NCBI GenBank assembly: GCA_018242685.1
Contig: JAFEBM010000016.1
Location: forward strand, 1-50,373
Origin: Nitrospira sp.
Lineage (GTDB): Bacteria; Nitrospirota; Nitrospiria; Nitrospirales; Nitrospiraceae
Direction: 5' to 3'
DNA length: 50,373 nucleotides
Shown here: piece after piece, positions 15,474 to 25,311 of the stretch
Position numbering within the stretch: the first letter of the stretch is position 1
Layout of the letters: each line of letters begins with the position of its first letter
Position numbers and translations under genes: made by a program
The notes under the pieces: generated by a model
Told to the model about the DNA's origin: nothing
Seen by the model: only the letters and a program-made list of their open reading frames with translations
Database searches by the model: none

Positions 15474-17153
15474 TCATTCAGGCTCTCCGGCAATCAATTC
15501 TGCTGCCGCAGATCGTGTTTTTTGAGTGATTCTCTCCCCCCCAAGCATGCGCGCAATTTCTCCCTCGCGACTCATGCCGGTCAACGAACGCGCCGTCGCC
15601 ACCGTTCGCCCCTTCACTTCAGACTTTTCGACAGAGAAATGGTGCTGGGCTTGAGAGGCGACCTGCGGGAGATGCGTGATGCACAACACTTGATGGTATC
15701 GACCCAACTCCCTGAGCCGTTTCCCGATCGTGGCTGCGACCGCCCCTCCAACTCCGGTATCGATCTCATCGAAGATCAAGACCGGTACATGGTCGACATC
15801 AGCAAGGACGGATTTCAATGCCAACATAACTCGCGATAGTTCGCCGCCAGATGCCACACGAGACATCGGTTTCAACGGCTCGCCAGCATTGGCCGACAGC
15901 AGAAATTCGATACGATCGGTCCCATCAGGACCGCAGAGCTCGTCAGACCCGCTCGGCATGACTTGGACCAGAAACCGTACGGATCCCATTTTCAGCGCGT
16001 TGAGCTCTTTGCCCACCAGTTTCGTCAATTGTTGAGCTGCTTCCGTTCGCTTTTCTGAGAGTGCATGGGCCAACTCCGAGACGTTCCGTTGTTGTTCCTC
16101 AATCAGATGATCATACCGATCGAGTTCGCTGTCCGCTCCCTGAAGTTGCTCCAGTTCATGTTTCACTCGATGATGCGTCTGCAGGACGGCTTCGATGGTG
16201 CCCCCGTACCTCTTTTTCATCTTCTGGATGACAGCCAAACGATCATCGATCGCACTGAGTCGCATAGGGTCGGAGTCCAAGCCCTCGGCATACCTACGAA
16301 GGGAATCGGCAACTTCTTTCAGGAGCACTTTGGCCTCGGATGCAAATCGAACAGTGCCGTTCATCTCGGGATCGATCTGAGATAGTTCTGCCAACGTGCG
16401 CTCCATCGACACCAGATTTGCCAAGATGCCGTGCGTATCATCGTGAACCCGTTCCTGCGCTTCGGACGCCAACTCTGCCAGACGCCGCGACGACCCCAAC
16501 CGATGGCGTTCGGCTTGCAATGACTCTTCCTCGCCGATACGGCAGTCAGCCTCATCTAATTCTTTCTGTTGAAAATGCAACAGATCCTCTTGCTGGGCTC
16601 GCTGCTGTAGCCTAACGGCAAGCGCAGCCCGTTCTTCACGGAAACGTACCCAATCACGATGGGTGGATCGATACTGAGACCGCAATTCCAGCAGACGGCC
16701 GAAGGCATCCAGTACCTCAAGTTGAGCGGAGGTTGACAAGAGCGATTGTTGGTCGTGCTGGCCATGGATATCAATGAGCGTCCCTGCGAACTCTTCCAGC
16801 ATGTGGGCCGGACTTAAGACTCCATTTAGGTAAACCCGGTTTCTTCCTGAACGCGCAATAATGCGTCGAATAATGAGCTGAGAATCCTGCGGTCCGAGGA
16901 TCTCTCGGGCCCGCAGCCGTTGAAGGAAGGGGTGTGTGAGCGGAATCTCGAACGACGCTTCAAGCTGGGCTTCGTCTTCGCCGAATCGAATTTGATCGCT
17001 TGAGGCTCGTCCGCCTATAAGAAGAGCCACTGCATCGATCAATAAAGACTTACCGGTCCCCGTCTCTCCGGTCAACACGGTAAATCCTGAGTCAATCGTC
17101 AGACTCAGCCGTTCAATCACGGCAAAATTTGCGATACGCAGCTCAGTGAGCAT
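15474..17153 (-). CDS. recN: DNA repair protein RecN
   Basis: A 559-residue SMC-like ATPase that acts in double-strand break repair. Walker A is GETGTGKS (29-36), and the N-terminus MLTELRIANFAVIERL is diagnostic. The region before the coiled coils has IDIHGQHDQQSLL, and the C-terminal half has the signature SRVASGGELSRVMLALK, Walker B LIFDEIDTGVGG and the late HLPQVASQA. Two antiparallel coiled-coil arms occupy about 160-370. Length is normal. The stop codon abuts that of the HD-GYP gene on the other strand. Confidence 0.97.
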   Translation of the reverse strand: MLTELRIANFAVIERLSLTIDSGFTVLTGETGTGKSLLIDAVALLIGGRASSDQIRFGEDEAQLEASFEIPLTHPFLQRLRAREILGPQDSQLIIRRIIARSGRNRVYLNGVLSPAHMLEEFAGTLIDIHGQHDQQSLLSTSAQLEVLDAFGRLLELRSQYRSTHRDWVRFREERAALAVRLQQRAQQEDLLHFQQKELDEADCRIGEEESLQAERHRLGSSRRLAELASEAQERVHDDTHGILANLVSMERTLAELSQIDPEMNGTVRFASEAKVLLKEVADSLRRYAEGLDSDPMRLSAIDDRLAVIQKMKKRYGGTIEAVLQTHHRVKHELEQLQGADSELDRYDHLIEEQQRNVSELAHALSEKRTEAAQQLTKLVGKELNALKMGSVRFLVQVMPSGSDELCGPDGTDRIEFLLSANAGEPLKPMSRVASGGELSRVMLALKSVLADVDHVPVLIFDEIDTGVGGAVAATIGKRLRELGRYHQVLCITHLPQVASQAQHHFSVEKSEVKGRTVATARSLTGMSREGEIARMLGGERITQKTRSAAAELIAGEPE

Positions 17154-17508
17154 GGCTGCAACGGTGGCAAGACCCAGCTAACTGCAGGAGACGCATATGG
17201 CGCTCAATGTGAGCCAATGTCGACTAAAACAACCTGAACAGTAAGCAAGATGCTCAAACGGCTGCTGAGCTCGCCCGCCCAGCCCAGGCGCGCCCGCTTC
17301 GCCGACTCATCGAGACGAGCCGAAACACGTTTCTCCACGGACAAGGCCGCAGTGAGGTCCGTGAGGTGACGAACAGGGAGCCTCATGTTTTCGGACGGGC
17401 ACAAGATTCACGCCACACCAATAAGGTGCGGCGCGTTTGTGAACGCCGCCGAGATGGCGACGCGGCTGTATCTCGCAGAACGAGGCTGGTTGCCGCTTCC
17501 AGCTCTTA
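17154..17508. other. intergenic region with repeat-like sequence
   Basis: No gene is supported in these 355 bp between trxA and recN. The stretch 17245-17390 holds segments that recur in diverged form at 31985-32135, notably a CCCGCCCA block and CAAGGCCGCAG (17342-17352 and 32040-32050), with different spacing between them. This looks like a degenerate copy of an interspersed repeat. Confidence 0.4.
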
Positions 17509-17856
17509 CTAGACAGTCCCGGCATGCTGAGCAAGCAGTGAGTCGATCATCTCTTTGAACTGGCGTTTTGGTCTGGCACCCACCAGCTTCTCGACCGGCT
17601 GGCCGTTTTTGAAGAAAAGAATCGTGGGGATACTCATCACCTGGTAACGACCCGCAACCTCCGGATTTTCATCGGTGTTCAGTTTTCGAACCTTTAGCTT
17701 CCCGGCATATTCTTGTGCCAGCTCGTCGACGATGGGAGCCACCATTTGGCAGGGGCCACACCACACAGCCCAAAAATCGACCATGACGAGTTCGGAAGCC
17801 TTCATGACTTCGGCATCCCAACTGGAATCTTCAACTTTCAAGGCGTCACCAGCCAC
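17509..17856 (-). CDS. trxA: thioredoxin
   Basis: A 115-residue thioredoxin with the redox centre WCGPC (Cys33, Cys36), the buried DFWAVWCGPC strand, the cis-proline loop MSIPTILFF and the usual C-terminal helix. It reduces disulfides in cytoplasmic partners, probably including the Bcp peroxidase at 1.1 kb. I chose GTG 17856 because a strong ribosome binding site (AGGAGGG, complement of 17864-17870) lies 7-8 bp upstream and the protein then has family length; an in-frame ATG at 17886 would add 10 residues and ignore this site. Confidence 0.95.
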   Translation of the reverse strand: MAGDALKVEDSSWDAEVMKASELVMVDFWAVWCGPCQMVAPIVDELAQEYAGKLKVRKLNTDENPEVAGRYQVMSIPTILFFKNGQPVEKLVGARPKRQFKEMIDSLLAQHAGTV

Positions 17857-17942
17857 GTCTGCACCCTCCTTCAGGATTGAGATCATTATGAGTGATTACC
17901 AGGGCATCGTACCCCACCACTGTTTTTAGTGTCAAACACGGC

Positions 17943-20411
17943 TCACCGTCCAGTTTGAACCCCAGCAGACACATCCCCTGTCTCGGAGGTCTGCTGAGAA
18001 AGCCCATATGGTCCTCCTGGAGCCGCCCAGGGAAGGCCACGCTCACCCCATAGGAGCGGGGTCAAGAGAGTCTGCATGACGGCAGTCCCGACGCTGTTAG
18101 TCCAACCTAATCCAGTGAGACTGAACATAAAGCTGTACTGCTGGCGATCCGGAAACTTCAGGTAATACAGCCCCACCGACCAACACTTGCACGGATTCTG
18201 ATACAAGGCGACGGCGTCCAATTGCGGGCTGCTTCCATTCTTGACATCGTAGTAGGCTTTGGCCCCGAATGTCCAACCCCAAGGGGTGCGGAATGCACCA
18301 CCCATCGTCAGGAACTCGATTTCCGGCGTCGGCGCAAACACCTGATTAAATGAGATCGGATTCCAAATATCGCCACGCCTGACTCGATTGCCATCTCTCG
18401 TGTAACGCTGGCCTACCTCAAAATACCAATTGGTTCCCTCCTGGAACCGAAGATCCGTGTTGAATTGACTCACCCCTGGTTGATAGGGATCAAAGAACGC
18501 GTCGACCGTCAGATACCGGTTGATCGGCGGCCGGAGAGCCCACGCCTGCGCCGCGAGTCCTCCTCCCGGAGCATCCAGCCGCGCCGTCGTCATCAGCGTC
18601 GGCAGGTTGTTGCCGATCACGGCCCGCATCCAGATATCAGAAAACTTCTTGCCTTGGATGGGCACCGTGGCTGGCTGGATCGGTTGAGTAATTGACCCGA
18701 TGAAGGGAAGGACACCTGGTGTGAAATCCCTCGCCACCGTCTGCGGCTCGCCGACGTGAAAACTCTGGGCCACGGTCAGATCGAGCCAGTTGAAGACACT
18801 TTTCTTGTCTGATTCCAACACCCGGCTGCGCAGCATATAGGTCAAGAGATTTTTCTTCGGCAGTTCATCCACTGCATCGATTTGTACCAATTGAGATTGC
18901 TTGGTCGACGGCACATACTCGTACATGACCGAAGGTTCGACTGTATGCAGTAGACTACCTCCGTCAGCCAGGGTAAATCGGCGTGTCAGCTTGGTCGTGG
19001 CGTCCACCCCCAACCAAAAGGTCTCGCGATGTTGCATGTCCTCTGACACCGCACCTCTGCTGTAATAGACCTCTCGAAATTTCGCTTGCGGGCGGATCCC
19101 GATCATATGTCCGAGATGAATCATCTCGGTTTCAATCCCAGGAACCATATTGACTCGGTCGAGTGTAAACCCTTGATCCCGATACCAATAGACATTGGTG
19201 GCCTCCATGCCCAACAAGACAGGCGAATTGAGCAGTGAGACATAGGGAAGATGATAACCGGCCTCCGGAAGACGTTGGAACGTCTCGTTTCCGCCGGCCT
19301 GTAACGGTTGCAGATAGAGGCCTACCAGAGAGAGGTTGCCGTAAGGCAAACGCTGAATGAGTGCCAGGTCTGATTGAGTGCTCGGCAACGCTCGGAGCAC
19401 TCCCGAATTGCTTAACTGCTGATAAAAGTTCGGATCGGTCACCAAGTTAGCGTTGGCCCTGAGGGAGAGCGTATCGGTGAAGTATTGTATATGGTTTCCT
19501 TTGAGTGTCGCCCGCGCCTCTTTCGGACTCTCCCCGCTGCCGGCCACGCCGGCGACATTGGGCAACTCCGTCTGTTGCAGATAGTTCAAATACCACTTTC
19601 CACGAGATCGCCGATCTATGAAATACCGATATTCAACATCCGATCCGTACCCCAGGTTACTATAGAAGTACGGCAAGACCGTGAGATCCTGGCTCGGATT
19701 AATGGCCCAGAAAAAACTTCCCTTGGCGTGCATTCCGAAGCGATTGTCATACGTGACTGTTGGAGTCAGAAATCCGGTTCGTCGTTTGTTCATTGGATAA
19801 GAGAAGATGGGCAACGGAATCGTAGGCACGTCTAAGACGCAGAACCATGTACCCTTCAATCCCAACGTATCGCCGAGAGTCATATCCAGATCCTTAAACC
19901 GAAAGCGCCATGCCGGCACTTCTCCATCTTGGGCGTCACAATTCGTGAAGCTGCCCTCTTTAGCTCGGTAATGGTATTCGGAAAATCTCTGCAGGAGGCC
20001 GCCGGATATTGATGAGTTAGTCTTCGGAACGTAGAGCTGGCCATGCGTCACAACGCCGGCCTCAGTATTGATATTGAGATCCATCCGCTCAGCCGTCACA
20101 TCAGCCTGAGGGTCCGTTAAATGGACATGGCCGACCGCAGTGAGAATCCCCGGCAAGGTTTGAATGGTGGCGTGGTCCGCCGTCAGCTTGATCGTCCCCT
20201 GCCGAATGACGACTGATCCGTTTGCTTCGTACACGTCCTCATCTTGTCGATAGTCGATACGCTCTGCCGTGAGATCGAGTGGAGCAGATCCAGTGGACGA
20301 TGTTCCGGTGCCCGCTGGGTTGTCTTCCGCTTGCCCGGAAAATGGAATGAGGAGGAGGACGGCGACGACGAGAACGCGCAGTAGGCAGACTCCCACAAGA
20401 GGACCTGCCAT
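17943..20411 (-). CDS. lptD: LPS-assembly protein LptD
   Basis: An outer-membrane beta-barrel protein of 822 residues that inserts lipopolysaccharide into the outer leaflet with the lipoprotein LptE. A signal peptide comes first (VLVVAVLLLIPFSGQAED), then the periplasmic OstA/LptA-like beta-jellyroll (about 45-165: LTAERIDYRQDEDVYEANG, ATIQTLPGILTAVGHVHL). The large barrel starts with FSYPMNKRRTGFLTPTV and runs to the end; the late YQNPCKCWSVGLYYLKFPD is typical. ATG 20411 begins 2 bp after the folC stop; an in-frame GTG at 20444 would overlap folC by 32 bp, and neither has a clear ribosome binding site. Its presence implies a diderm with LPS. Confidence 0.93.
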   Translation of the reverse strand: MAGPLVGVCLLRVLVVAVLLLIPFSGQAEDNPAGTGTSSTGSAPLDLTAERIDYRQDEDVYEANGSVVIRQGTIKLTADHATIQTLPGILTAVGHVHLTDPQADVTAERMDLNINTEAGVVTHGQLYVPKTNSSISGGLLQRFSEYHYRAKEGSFTNCDAQDGEVPAWRFRFKDLDMTLGDTLGLKGTWFCVLDVPTIPLPIFSYPMNKRRTGFLTPTVTYDNRFGMHAKGSFFWAINPSQDLTVLPYFYSNLGYGSDVEYRYFIDRRSRGKWYLNYLQQTELPNVAGVAGSGESPKEARATLKGNHIQYFTDTLSLRANANLVTDPNFYQQLSNSGVLRALPSTQSDLALIQRLPYGNLSLVGLYLQPLQAGGNETFQRLPEAGYHLPYVSLLNSPVLLGMEATNVYWYRDQGFTLDRVNMVPGIETEMIHLGHMIGIRPQAKFREVYYSRGAVSEDMQHRETFWLGVDATTKLTRRFTLADGGSLLHTVEPSVMYEYVPSTKQSQLVQIDAVDELPKKNLLTYMLRSRVLESDKKSVFNWLDLTVAQSFHVGEPQTVARDFTPGVLPFIGSITQPIQPATVPIQGKKFSDIWMRAVIGNNLPTLMTTARLDAPGGGLAAQAWALRPPINRYLTVDAFFDPYQPGVSQFNTDLRFQEGTNWYFEVGQRYTRDGNRVRRGDIWNPISFNQVFAPTPEIEFLTMGGAFRTPWGWTFGAKAYYDVKNGSSPQLDAVALYQNPCKCWSVGLYYLKFPDRQQYSFMFSLTGLGWTNSVGTAVMQTLLTPLLWGERGLPWAAPGGPYGLSQQTSETGDVSAGVQTGR

Positions 20412-20412
20412 G

Positions 20413-21717
20413 CTAACCACGAATCGGTGACAATCCACAGCCACGCACTGCCGATTTGATATCCCCTAGGAGCATCAACGATCCGGCAATACAGATGAGA
20501 TCGTGAGGCATGGCTCGACTTCTAGCGACGGCCATCGCGTCCATGGGAAGGACGGCCTCGTGCACCGGCCCATGCCATTCGTGCAGTGTCGCACAGAGTT
20601 CTTGGACCGTCGCAGACCGTGCAAGAGTCGCCTGCGTCAGCACAATTTCCGACACAAACGGTAACAGTGGAGCGATAAATCCCTGTCGATCTTTATCCCG
20701 CATCATGCCCCATACGAGAATAATCCGAGAGGTGGGGTGATTGATGCAAAAATCCTTGAGATACCTCGCGAGCGCATGCGCGGCTGCAGGGTTGTGGGCT
20801 CCGTCGAGCACGACCTTGGGATACTCGTCGATCGACTCCAAACGACCTTCCCATGAGACCGTACGCAGGCCATCACGAACGGCTGTGTCATCCGCCTCGA
20901 TTCCTGCCCGGCCCGCCGCTTCAAGAAGCGCCAACGCACAAGCAGCATTGTCCCACTGGTGATGCCCCGCCAAACCACACGTTAGATCCTCAACCACGCG
21001 CGTCACTCCACGATAGGTCAGTCCCTCGGGACGATTTCCATCCATAGCAAAGTCTCGGCCAAGCTGCCACAGCGGTGCTGACCGATCCTGCGCAATCCGG
21101 CGTAGAGTCTGTTCGGCTTCCCGCCCCATCCGTCCGATCACGATCGGCACGAAGGGCTTGATGATTCCCCCTTTTTCAAAGGCGATCGCCTCCTCTGTGT
21201 GGCCCAAATACTCCTGATGATCCAAGCCGATCGTCGTGATCGCACTGGCCAGTGGTTGTTCGACAATGTTGGTGGCGTCGAACCGTCCACCCAACCCAAC
21301 TTCCAGTACGGCGACATCGACGTCCGACTCTGCGAAATAGAGGAACGCCAACGCCGTCGTCATCTCAAAAAATGTCGGTTCCGGATCATCCTTCAGAGCG
21401 GCCCGTAAGCGCGCGATCATCTCTTCGACTTGATTCTCCGTAATCATGCACCCATTGACTCGAATCCGCTCCCGGAATTCAACAAGGTGAGGAGACGTAT
21501 ACAACCCGACGCGCCGGCCTGAATACTGAAGGATCGACGCAACCATCGCCGCCGTCGACCCCTTGCCGTTGGTTCCTCCGATATGCAGCACGCGAAGCGA
21601 ACGATGGGGATTGCCGATCCGGCCCAGCAGAATCCGCATCGTCTCCAGGCCCAGCTTGATGCCGTGCTTCTGAAGCGCGTAGAGATACTCAATGACAGAG
21701 GAGTAGCTCATCAACAA
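20413..21717 (-). CDS. folC: bifunctional folylpolyglutamate/dihydrofolate synthase
   Basis: A 434-residue Mur-ligase family enzyme that joins glutamate to dihydropteroate and extends folate polyglutamate chains using ATP. The P-loop is IGGTNGKGSTAAMVASIL (47-64), followed by YTSPHLVEFRERIRVNG, FFEMTTALAFLYFAE, VGLGGRFDATN and LDGAHNPAAAHAL. The C-terminal domain contains VWGMMRDKD. All signatures and length fit. It is 19 bp from accD and directly precedes lptD; accD-folC is a common pairing. Confidence 0.96.
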   Translation of the reverse strand: MLMSYSSVIEYLYALQKHGIKLGLETMRILLGRIGNPHRSLRVLHIGGTNGKGSTAAMVASILQYSGRRVGLYTSPHLVEFRERIRVNGCMITENQVEEMIARLRAALKDDPEPTFFEMTTALAFLYFAESDVDVAVLEVGLGGRFDATNIVEQPLASAITTIGLDHQEYLGHTEEAIAFEKGGIIKPFVPIVIGRMGREAEQTLRRIAQDRSAPLWQLGRDFAMDGNRPEGLTYRGVTRVVEDLTCGLAGHHQWDNAACALALLEAAGRAGIEADDTAVRDGLRTVSWEGRLESIDEYPKVVLDGAHNPAAAHALARYLKDFCINHPTSRIILVWGMMRDKDRQGFIAPLLPFVSEIVLTQATLARSATVQELCATLHEWHGPVHEAVLPMDAMAVARSRAMPHDLICIAGSLMLLGDIKSAVRGCGLSPIRG

Positions 21718-21736
21718 GCCGGGAGGACGCAGAAGG

Positions 21737-22573
21737 CTAAAAGTGATTCACGAGGGTGCCGACCGTCTCCTTGAGGCGCTTACGCTCGACGATCATATCG
21801 ATCATGCCGTGTTCGAGAAGAAATTCGGCCCGTTGGAACTGATCCGGCAACTGTTGCTTGATGGTTTGTTCGATGACACGAGGTCCGGCAAACCCGATCA
21901 GCGCTTTCGGCTCGGCAATGATGACATCCCCCAACATCGCCACGCTGGCTGTGACGCCGCCGAACGTGGGATCGGAGAGGATCGAGATGAACGGCAGTTT
22001 GGCCTCGCCCAACTTCGCGACCGCAGTCGAGGTCTTGGCCATCTGCATCAGCGAGAGAATGCCTTCCTGCATCCGCGCGCCCCCGGAAGCGGTGACCAGG
22101 ATGACCGGCAGCTTCAATTCCAACGCCCGATCAATCGCGCGGCAGAGCTTTTCCCCGACCACAGATCCCATACTCCCGCCCATAAAGCTGAAATCGAAGA
22201 CACAGAGCACCACACGGCGCCCGTTGACCAGGCCTTCACCGATGACGAGAGCATCCTTCCGTCCGGTCTTCTCTTGGTGGGTCTTCATACGATCTCGATA
22301 GGATTTGGTGTCTTGGAAGGTCAAGGGATCTTGGGCTTCTAGTTCAACATCCCATTCTTTGAAGGTGCCGAGATCGATCAATAACCCGATTCGCTCTGTG
22401 ACCGAGATCGGAAAGTGATACTCGCACTTCGGACACACTTTGCTGTTCCGATCGACTTCCTTCCGATAGACGATCTCCCGGCAATGGTTGCACTTCAGCC
22501 ACATCCCCTCACTCCCCTTCGAACGAGGCGGCGGAGCAGATTCTGCCGGTTTCTCTTTCTTGAACCATGCCAT
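21737..22573 (-). CDS. accD: acetyl-CoA carboxylase carboxyltransferase subunit beta
   Basis: A 278-residue beta subunit of acetyl-CoA carboxyltransferase, which transfers the carboxyl group from biotin to acetyl-CoA in the first step of fatty acid synthesis, together with AccA. The four-cysteine zinc ribbon is intact (Cys28, Cys31, Cys47, Cys50). The crotonase-like core has the diagnostic VTASGGARMQEGILSLMQMA, the oxyanion loop GGSMGSVVGEK, and LIGFAGPRVIEQTI. Length and order are standard. It is co-oriented with folC. Confidence 0.97.
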   Translation of the reverse strand: MAWFKKEKPAESAPPPRSKGSEGMWLKCNHCREIVYRKEVDRNSKVCPKCEYHFPISVTERIGLLIDLGTFKEWDVELEAQDPLTFQDTKSYRDRMKTHQEKTGRKDALVIGEGLVNGRRVVLCVFDFSFMGGSMGSVVGEKLCRAIDRALELKLPVILVTASGGARMQEGILSLMQMAKTSTAVAKLGEAKLPFISILSDPTFGGVTASVAMLGDVIIAEPKALIGFAGPRVIEQTIKQQLPDQFQRAEFLLEHGMIDMIVERKRLKETVGTLVNHF

Positions 22574-22662
22574 CGCGCTCTCCTATCGGGTCTTACACTC
22601 CAGTCTTTTCAGCAGTGCCGAGGTGAGAGTAGGCATGTCGATAGCCACAGCACGAGATCGAC

Positions 22663-23373
22663 TCATTCCCCCGAAGCCGACAACGCCAACTTCACCAACA
22701 TCCATATTCCCACTGAGAGACTAGCGATGCTGGCCAGACCTTGTACCGTCCCAAAAAGCCGCTGACTGATCGATCGCGAATAGATGACCGGCATACTGAT
22801 CGTCAATCCGATGACCATCATACCGATGATTGAACCGAGACCGAAGATGAGGATGGACAGAAGCCCAGTCCCTATCTCCTTCGTCGTTGAAAAAATCATC
22901 AACATCAATGCCGCTGATCCAGCCAGTCCGTGGGCCATACCGATGCAGAGTGGACGGATCGACTGAACAAGCCAATGCCGATGTCGGTGGTCTTCCTGCC
23001 GCCGGTGGCTGTGGAAGTGGATATGCGGTTCACCCTCATGTCGGTGGCCGTGCACATGCCATCGTTCACGGTACAATTTGAGAGCCAACGCCCCGCCGAG
23101 CACGATCAGGAGGACCGCCACGCCGGATTCGGCCAAGAGTTCAAATTCGTCTGGAATGCGAATCCCCCACGCCAGCACAATCGAGCCGACCAGCAAGAGC
23201 GTGAGTGTGTGCCCAATGCCCCACCAGAGTCCCACCGCTCCGGATGCCAAAAGCGACGGCCGCTCCGCAAGCACCGTCGAGACAGCGGCAAGATGATCGC
23301 TATCCAGAGCATGCCGAAGCCCCAGCAAGAAACCGACGCTTAGCAGCGACAAAAACTGAGGGTCCAGCAGCAT
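22663..23373 (-). CDS. NicO/UreH-type nickel-cobalt transporter
   Basis: A 236-residue inner-membrane protein with about six hydrophobic segments. The first carries GFLLGLRHALDSDHLAAVST (His21, His27), the metal-selecting HxxxxDH-like signature of Ni/Co permeases, and the second has WGIGHTLTLLL. A cytoplasmic or periplasmic loop at 106-133 is very rich in His. The C-terminal half repeats the pattern with GMAHGLAGSAALMLMI. It probably exports or imports Ni or Co. No nickel enzyme gene lies beside it, so the metal is inferred from family membership. Confidence 0.8.
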   Translation of the reverse strand: MLLDPQFLSLLSVGFLLGLRHALDSDHLAAVSTVLAERPSLLASGAVGLWWGIGHTLTLLLVGSIVLAWGIRIPDEFELLAESGVAVLLIVLGGALALKLYRERWHVHGHRHEGEPHIHFHSHRRQEDHRHRHWLVQSIRPLCIGMAHGLAGSAALMLMIFSTTKEIGTGLLSILIFGLGSIIGMMVIGLTISMPVIYSRSISQRLFGTVQGLASIASLSVGIWMLVKLALSASGE

Positions 23374-23476
23374 GTTCTAGGAAACCCAACCCATGGACGA
23401 CCTTCTTGTGAATGGGCAGCGGAAACAGAACCATTGCGGGTGGGCGTTCATTGTAGCAGATCCCTCTCAGAGAATC

Positions 23477-24544
23477 TCATCCACCACGGGCATGCATCTC
23501 TAAATGTGGATCTTCCCGGAGACGATCGATTTCGATTAACCCCCCGTCACGAAGCCCCACTCGTTCCAACGCCTTACGCTCCTCCGCTCCACGATCGCGG
23601 CGAGCAGTCCACCCCGATCGAATGATGTCCCGCATGTGCTCCGGGTGCTCGTTCATGCGAAGCGGTTTGCGAAGGTCCACTCCCGATCTTGCGTACAAGC
23701 ACAGATACCACAACCCGTCGGCTGTAACACGACTGCGGTCGCACTGCGCACAAAACGGCGTCGTCGTTGACGGAATAATCCCAAAGATCGTGCCGTCCGG
23801 CAAGCAAAATCGTTGAGCGGGAGCCGCCCCTCGTTCCGGAAGCGCTGTGATTCGACCGTATCGTCGAGCGAGAGCATCAAGGATCATGTCCTGAGAAAGG
23901 ACTTTGTCCATCCTCCACTCGTTCGCTCCACCAACGTCCATATATTCGATGAATCGGACCTCGGCCTGATAATGCCTGGCGAACTCGATCAATGGGCTCA
24001 GTTCGTCCTCATTGAATCCGCGCATGGCGACGGTATCAATCTTCAAATTGGTGAACCCTGTTTTCCCGACTGATTCAATCCCTTCCAGAACTCGTGCAAA
24101 TTCATCCCGCCCGGTCAGCCGTCGAAATCGCTCCGGCCTCAGGGTATCCAAGCTGACCGTGACCCGGTTGAGCCCCGCATCGTAGAGCTCTTGCGCGTAT
24201 TCGGCCAAGAGCACGCCGTTCGTCGTCAACGCCACTTCGGTGATCCGCCTATTCTGAAGAAGCAGTCGCACCAGCCGCGCGAGGTCCCACCGCAACAAAG
24301 GCTCACCACCGGTCAATCTGACCTTGTCGACTCCCAGATCAGCGAAGTATCCCGCAAGCGTCGCCATTTCCTCGAAGCTGAGAATATCCTCGCGTGGCAG
24401 CCAGACATACTCCGGTTCCGGCATACAATACCGGCAGCGGAGATTGCAGCGATCAGTCACAGACAGCCGCAAATTCTTCAGCGGCCGCCCGAACATGTCC
24501 TGTGTGGCAACAGGAGCTCTATTTTCCATGGATTCATCCATCAC
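23477..24544 (-). CDS. moaA: GTP 3',8-cyclase MoaA
   Basis: A 355-residue radical SAM enzyme that starts molybdenum cofactor synthesis by cyclising GTP, with MoaC completing the step to cyclic pyranopterin monophosphate. The N-terminal cluster motif is CNLRCRYC (Cys33, Cys37, Cys40) and the C-terminal cluster is CAQCDRSRV followed by a third Cys in GLWYLCLY. RLTGGEPLLR (SAM-binding) and SLDTLRPERF fit well. The protein ends ARGG; the C-terminal Gly-Gly tail is needed in known MoaA proteins. moaD-E and moaC lie just upstream on the same strand. Confidence 0.97.
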   Translation of the reverse strand: MMDESMENRAPVATQDMFGRPLKNLRLSVTDRCNLRCRYCMPEPEYVWLPREDILSFEEMATLAGYFADLGVDKVRLTGGEPLLRWDLARLVRLLLQNRRITEVALTTNGVLLAEYAQELYDAGLNRVTVSLDTLRPERFRRLTGRDEFARVLEGIESVGKTGFTNLKIDTVAMRGFNEDELSPLIEFARHYQAEVRFIEYMDVGGANEWRMDKVLSQDMILDALARRYGRITALPERGAAPAQRFCLPDGTIFGIIPSTTTPFCAQCDRSRVTADGLWYLCLYARSGVDLRKPLRMNEHPEHMRDIIRSGWTARRDRGAEERKALERVGLRDGGLIEIDRLREDPHLEMHARGG

Positions 24545-24603
24545 TTGCAGCCGACCGTACCTTTCGATTTTTCAACATTCAGGTGCTCTGACGCTTCACG
24601 AAT

Positions 24604-25299
24604 TTATGGATGTTCCTCCACCCAAACCTCTCCCTCCGGCGTATGTTCCAGTTTCCAGATCGGCGTGATTTGCTTGAGCTCATCGATCGCCCATTTGCAG
24701 GCCCGGAACGCATCGGCACGGTGCTCCGCCCCGGCAATGATCAGCACAATATTTTCACCGATTGCAATGTCTCCATGCCGGTGGATGATGAGCAGCTCAA
24801 GAATATCGAAATCTTTCAAGGCCCGTTCTCGAATCTCACGCAGCTTCTTTTGCGCCATCCCCTCGTAGTGCTCGAACGTAATGCCGTCGACCTCCCGCCC
24901 ACGAGACCGATCACGCGCGATGCCCAAAAACGTGGCAATCCCGCCGATTCGTTTGGATCGGCTTCGGACGCGATCGAGTTCCTGATCGATGGAGAAATTC
25001 TCCCGCTGCACACGGACGAACTCGCCGTCTTCCGCCTGTTCGAACCCTGATCCGCCCGCGAACGGCGGGAGCAACGCAATCTCGTCGTTATCCCTAATGA
25101 TTGTCCCTTCGTGCGCGATGTCCTGATTCACCGACACAACGACCTTCTTCTTCTGAATCAGGTCGCCGATCGCGGGATAGTAAGTTTCGATGAGTCCAAC
25201 CAAATCTTTAACCTGACGGCCATCGGTCATCTCCAACGACAAGGAACTCTGATTTCCTGCCAGCATTTTTGTCATGCCGAACAATCGCACTGTGATCAT
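24604..25299 (-). CDS. MoaD-MoaE fusion (molybdopterin synthase)
   Basis: A 231-residue fusion of both molybdopterin synthase subunits. Residues 1-83 are MoaD, the ubiquitin-like sulfur carrier, ending at FAGG (Gly82-Gly83). Residues about 93-231 are MoaE, which converts cyclic pyranopterin monophosphate to molybdopterin (IGGIATFLGIARDRSRG, FEHYEGMAQKKL, IIHRHGDIAIGE, and the late KWAIDELKQITPIWKLE). In normal MoaD the Gly-Gly is the free C-terminus that is adenylated and thiocarboxylated; here SGFEQAEDG follows. The protein must be cleaved after Gly83 or work differently. The MoaX fusion of Mycobacterium tuberculosis is known to be processed. It lies 12 bp after moaC. Confidence 0.92.
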   Translation of the reverse strand: MITVRLFGMTKMLAGNQSSLSLEMTDGRQVKDLVGLIETYYPAIGDLIQKKKVVVSVNQDIAHEGTIIRDNDEIALLPPFAGGSGFEQAEDGEFVRVQRENFSIDQELDRVRSRSKRIGGIATFLGIARDRSRGREVDGITFEHYEGMAQKKLREIRERALKDFDILELLIIHRHGDIAIGENIVLIIAGAEHRADAFRACKWAIDELKQITPIWKLEHTPEGEVWVEEHP

Positions 25300-25311
25300 C
25301 TTGCCTCAGCC

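Noticed and set aside
24191..24868. 225-residue plus-strand frame opposite moaA and moaD-E
   Set aside because: It is antisense to two certain genes, and its composition reflects their codon use.
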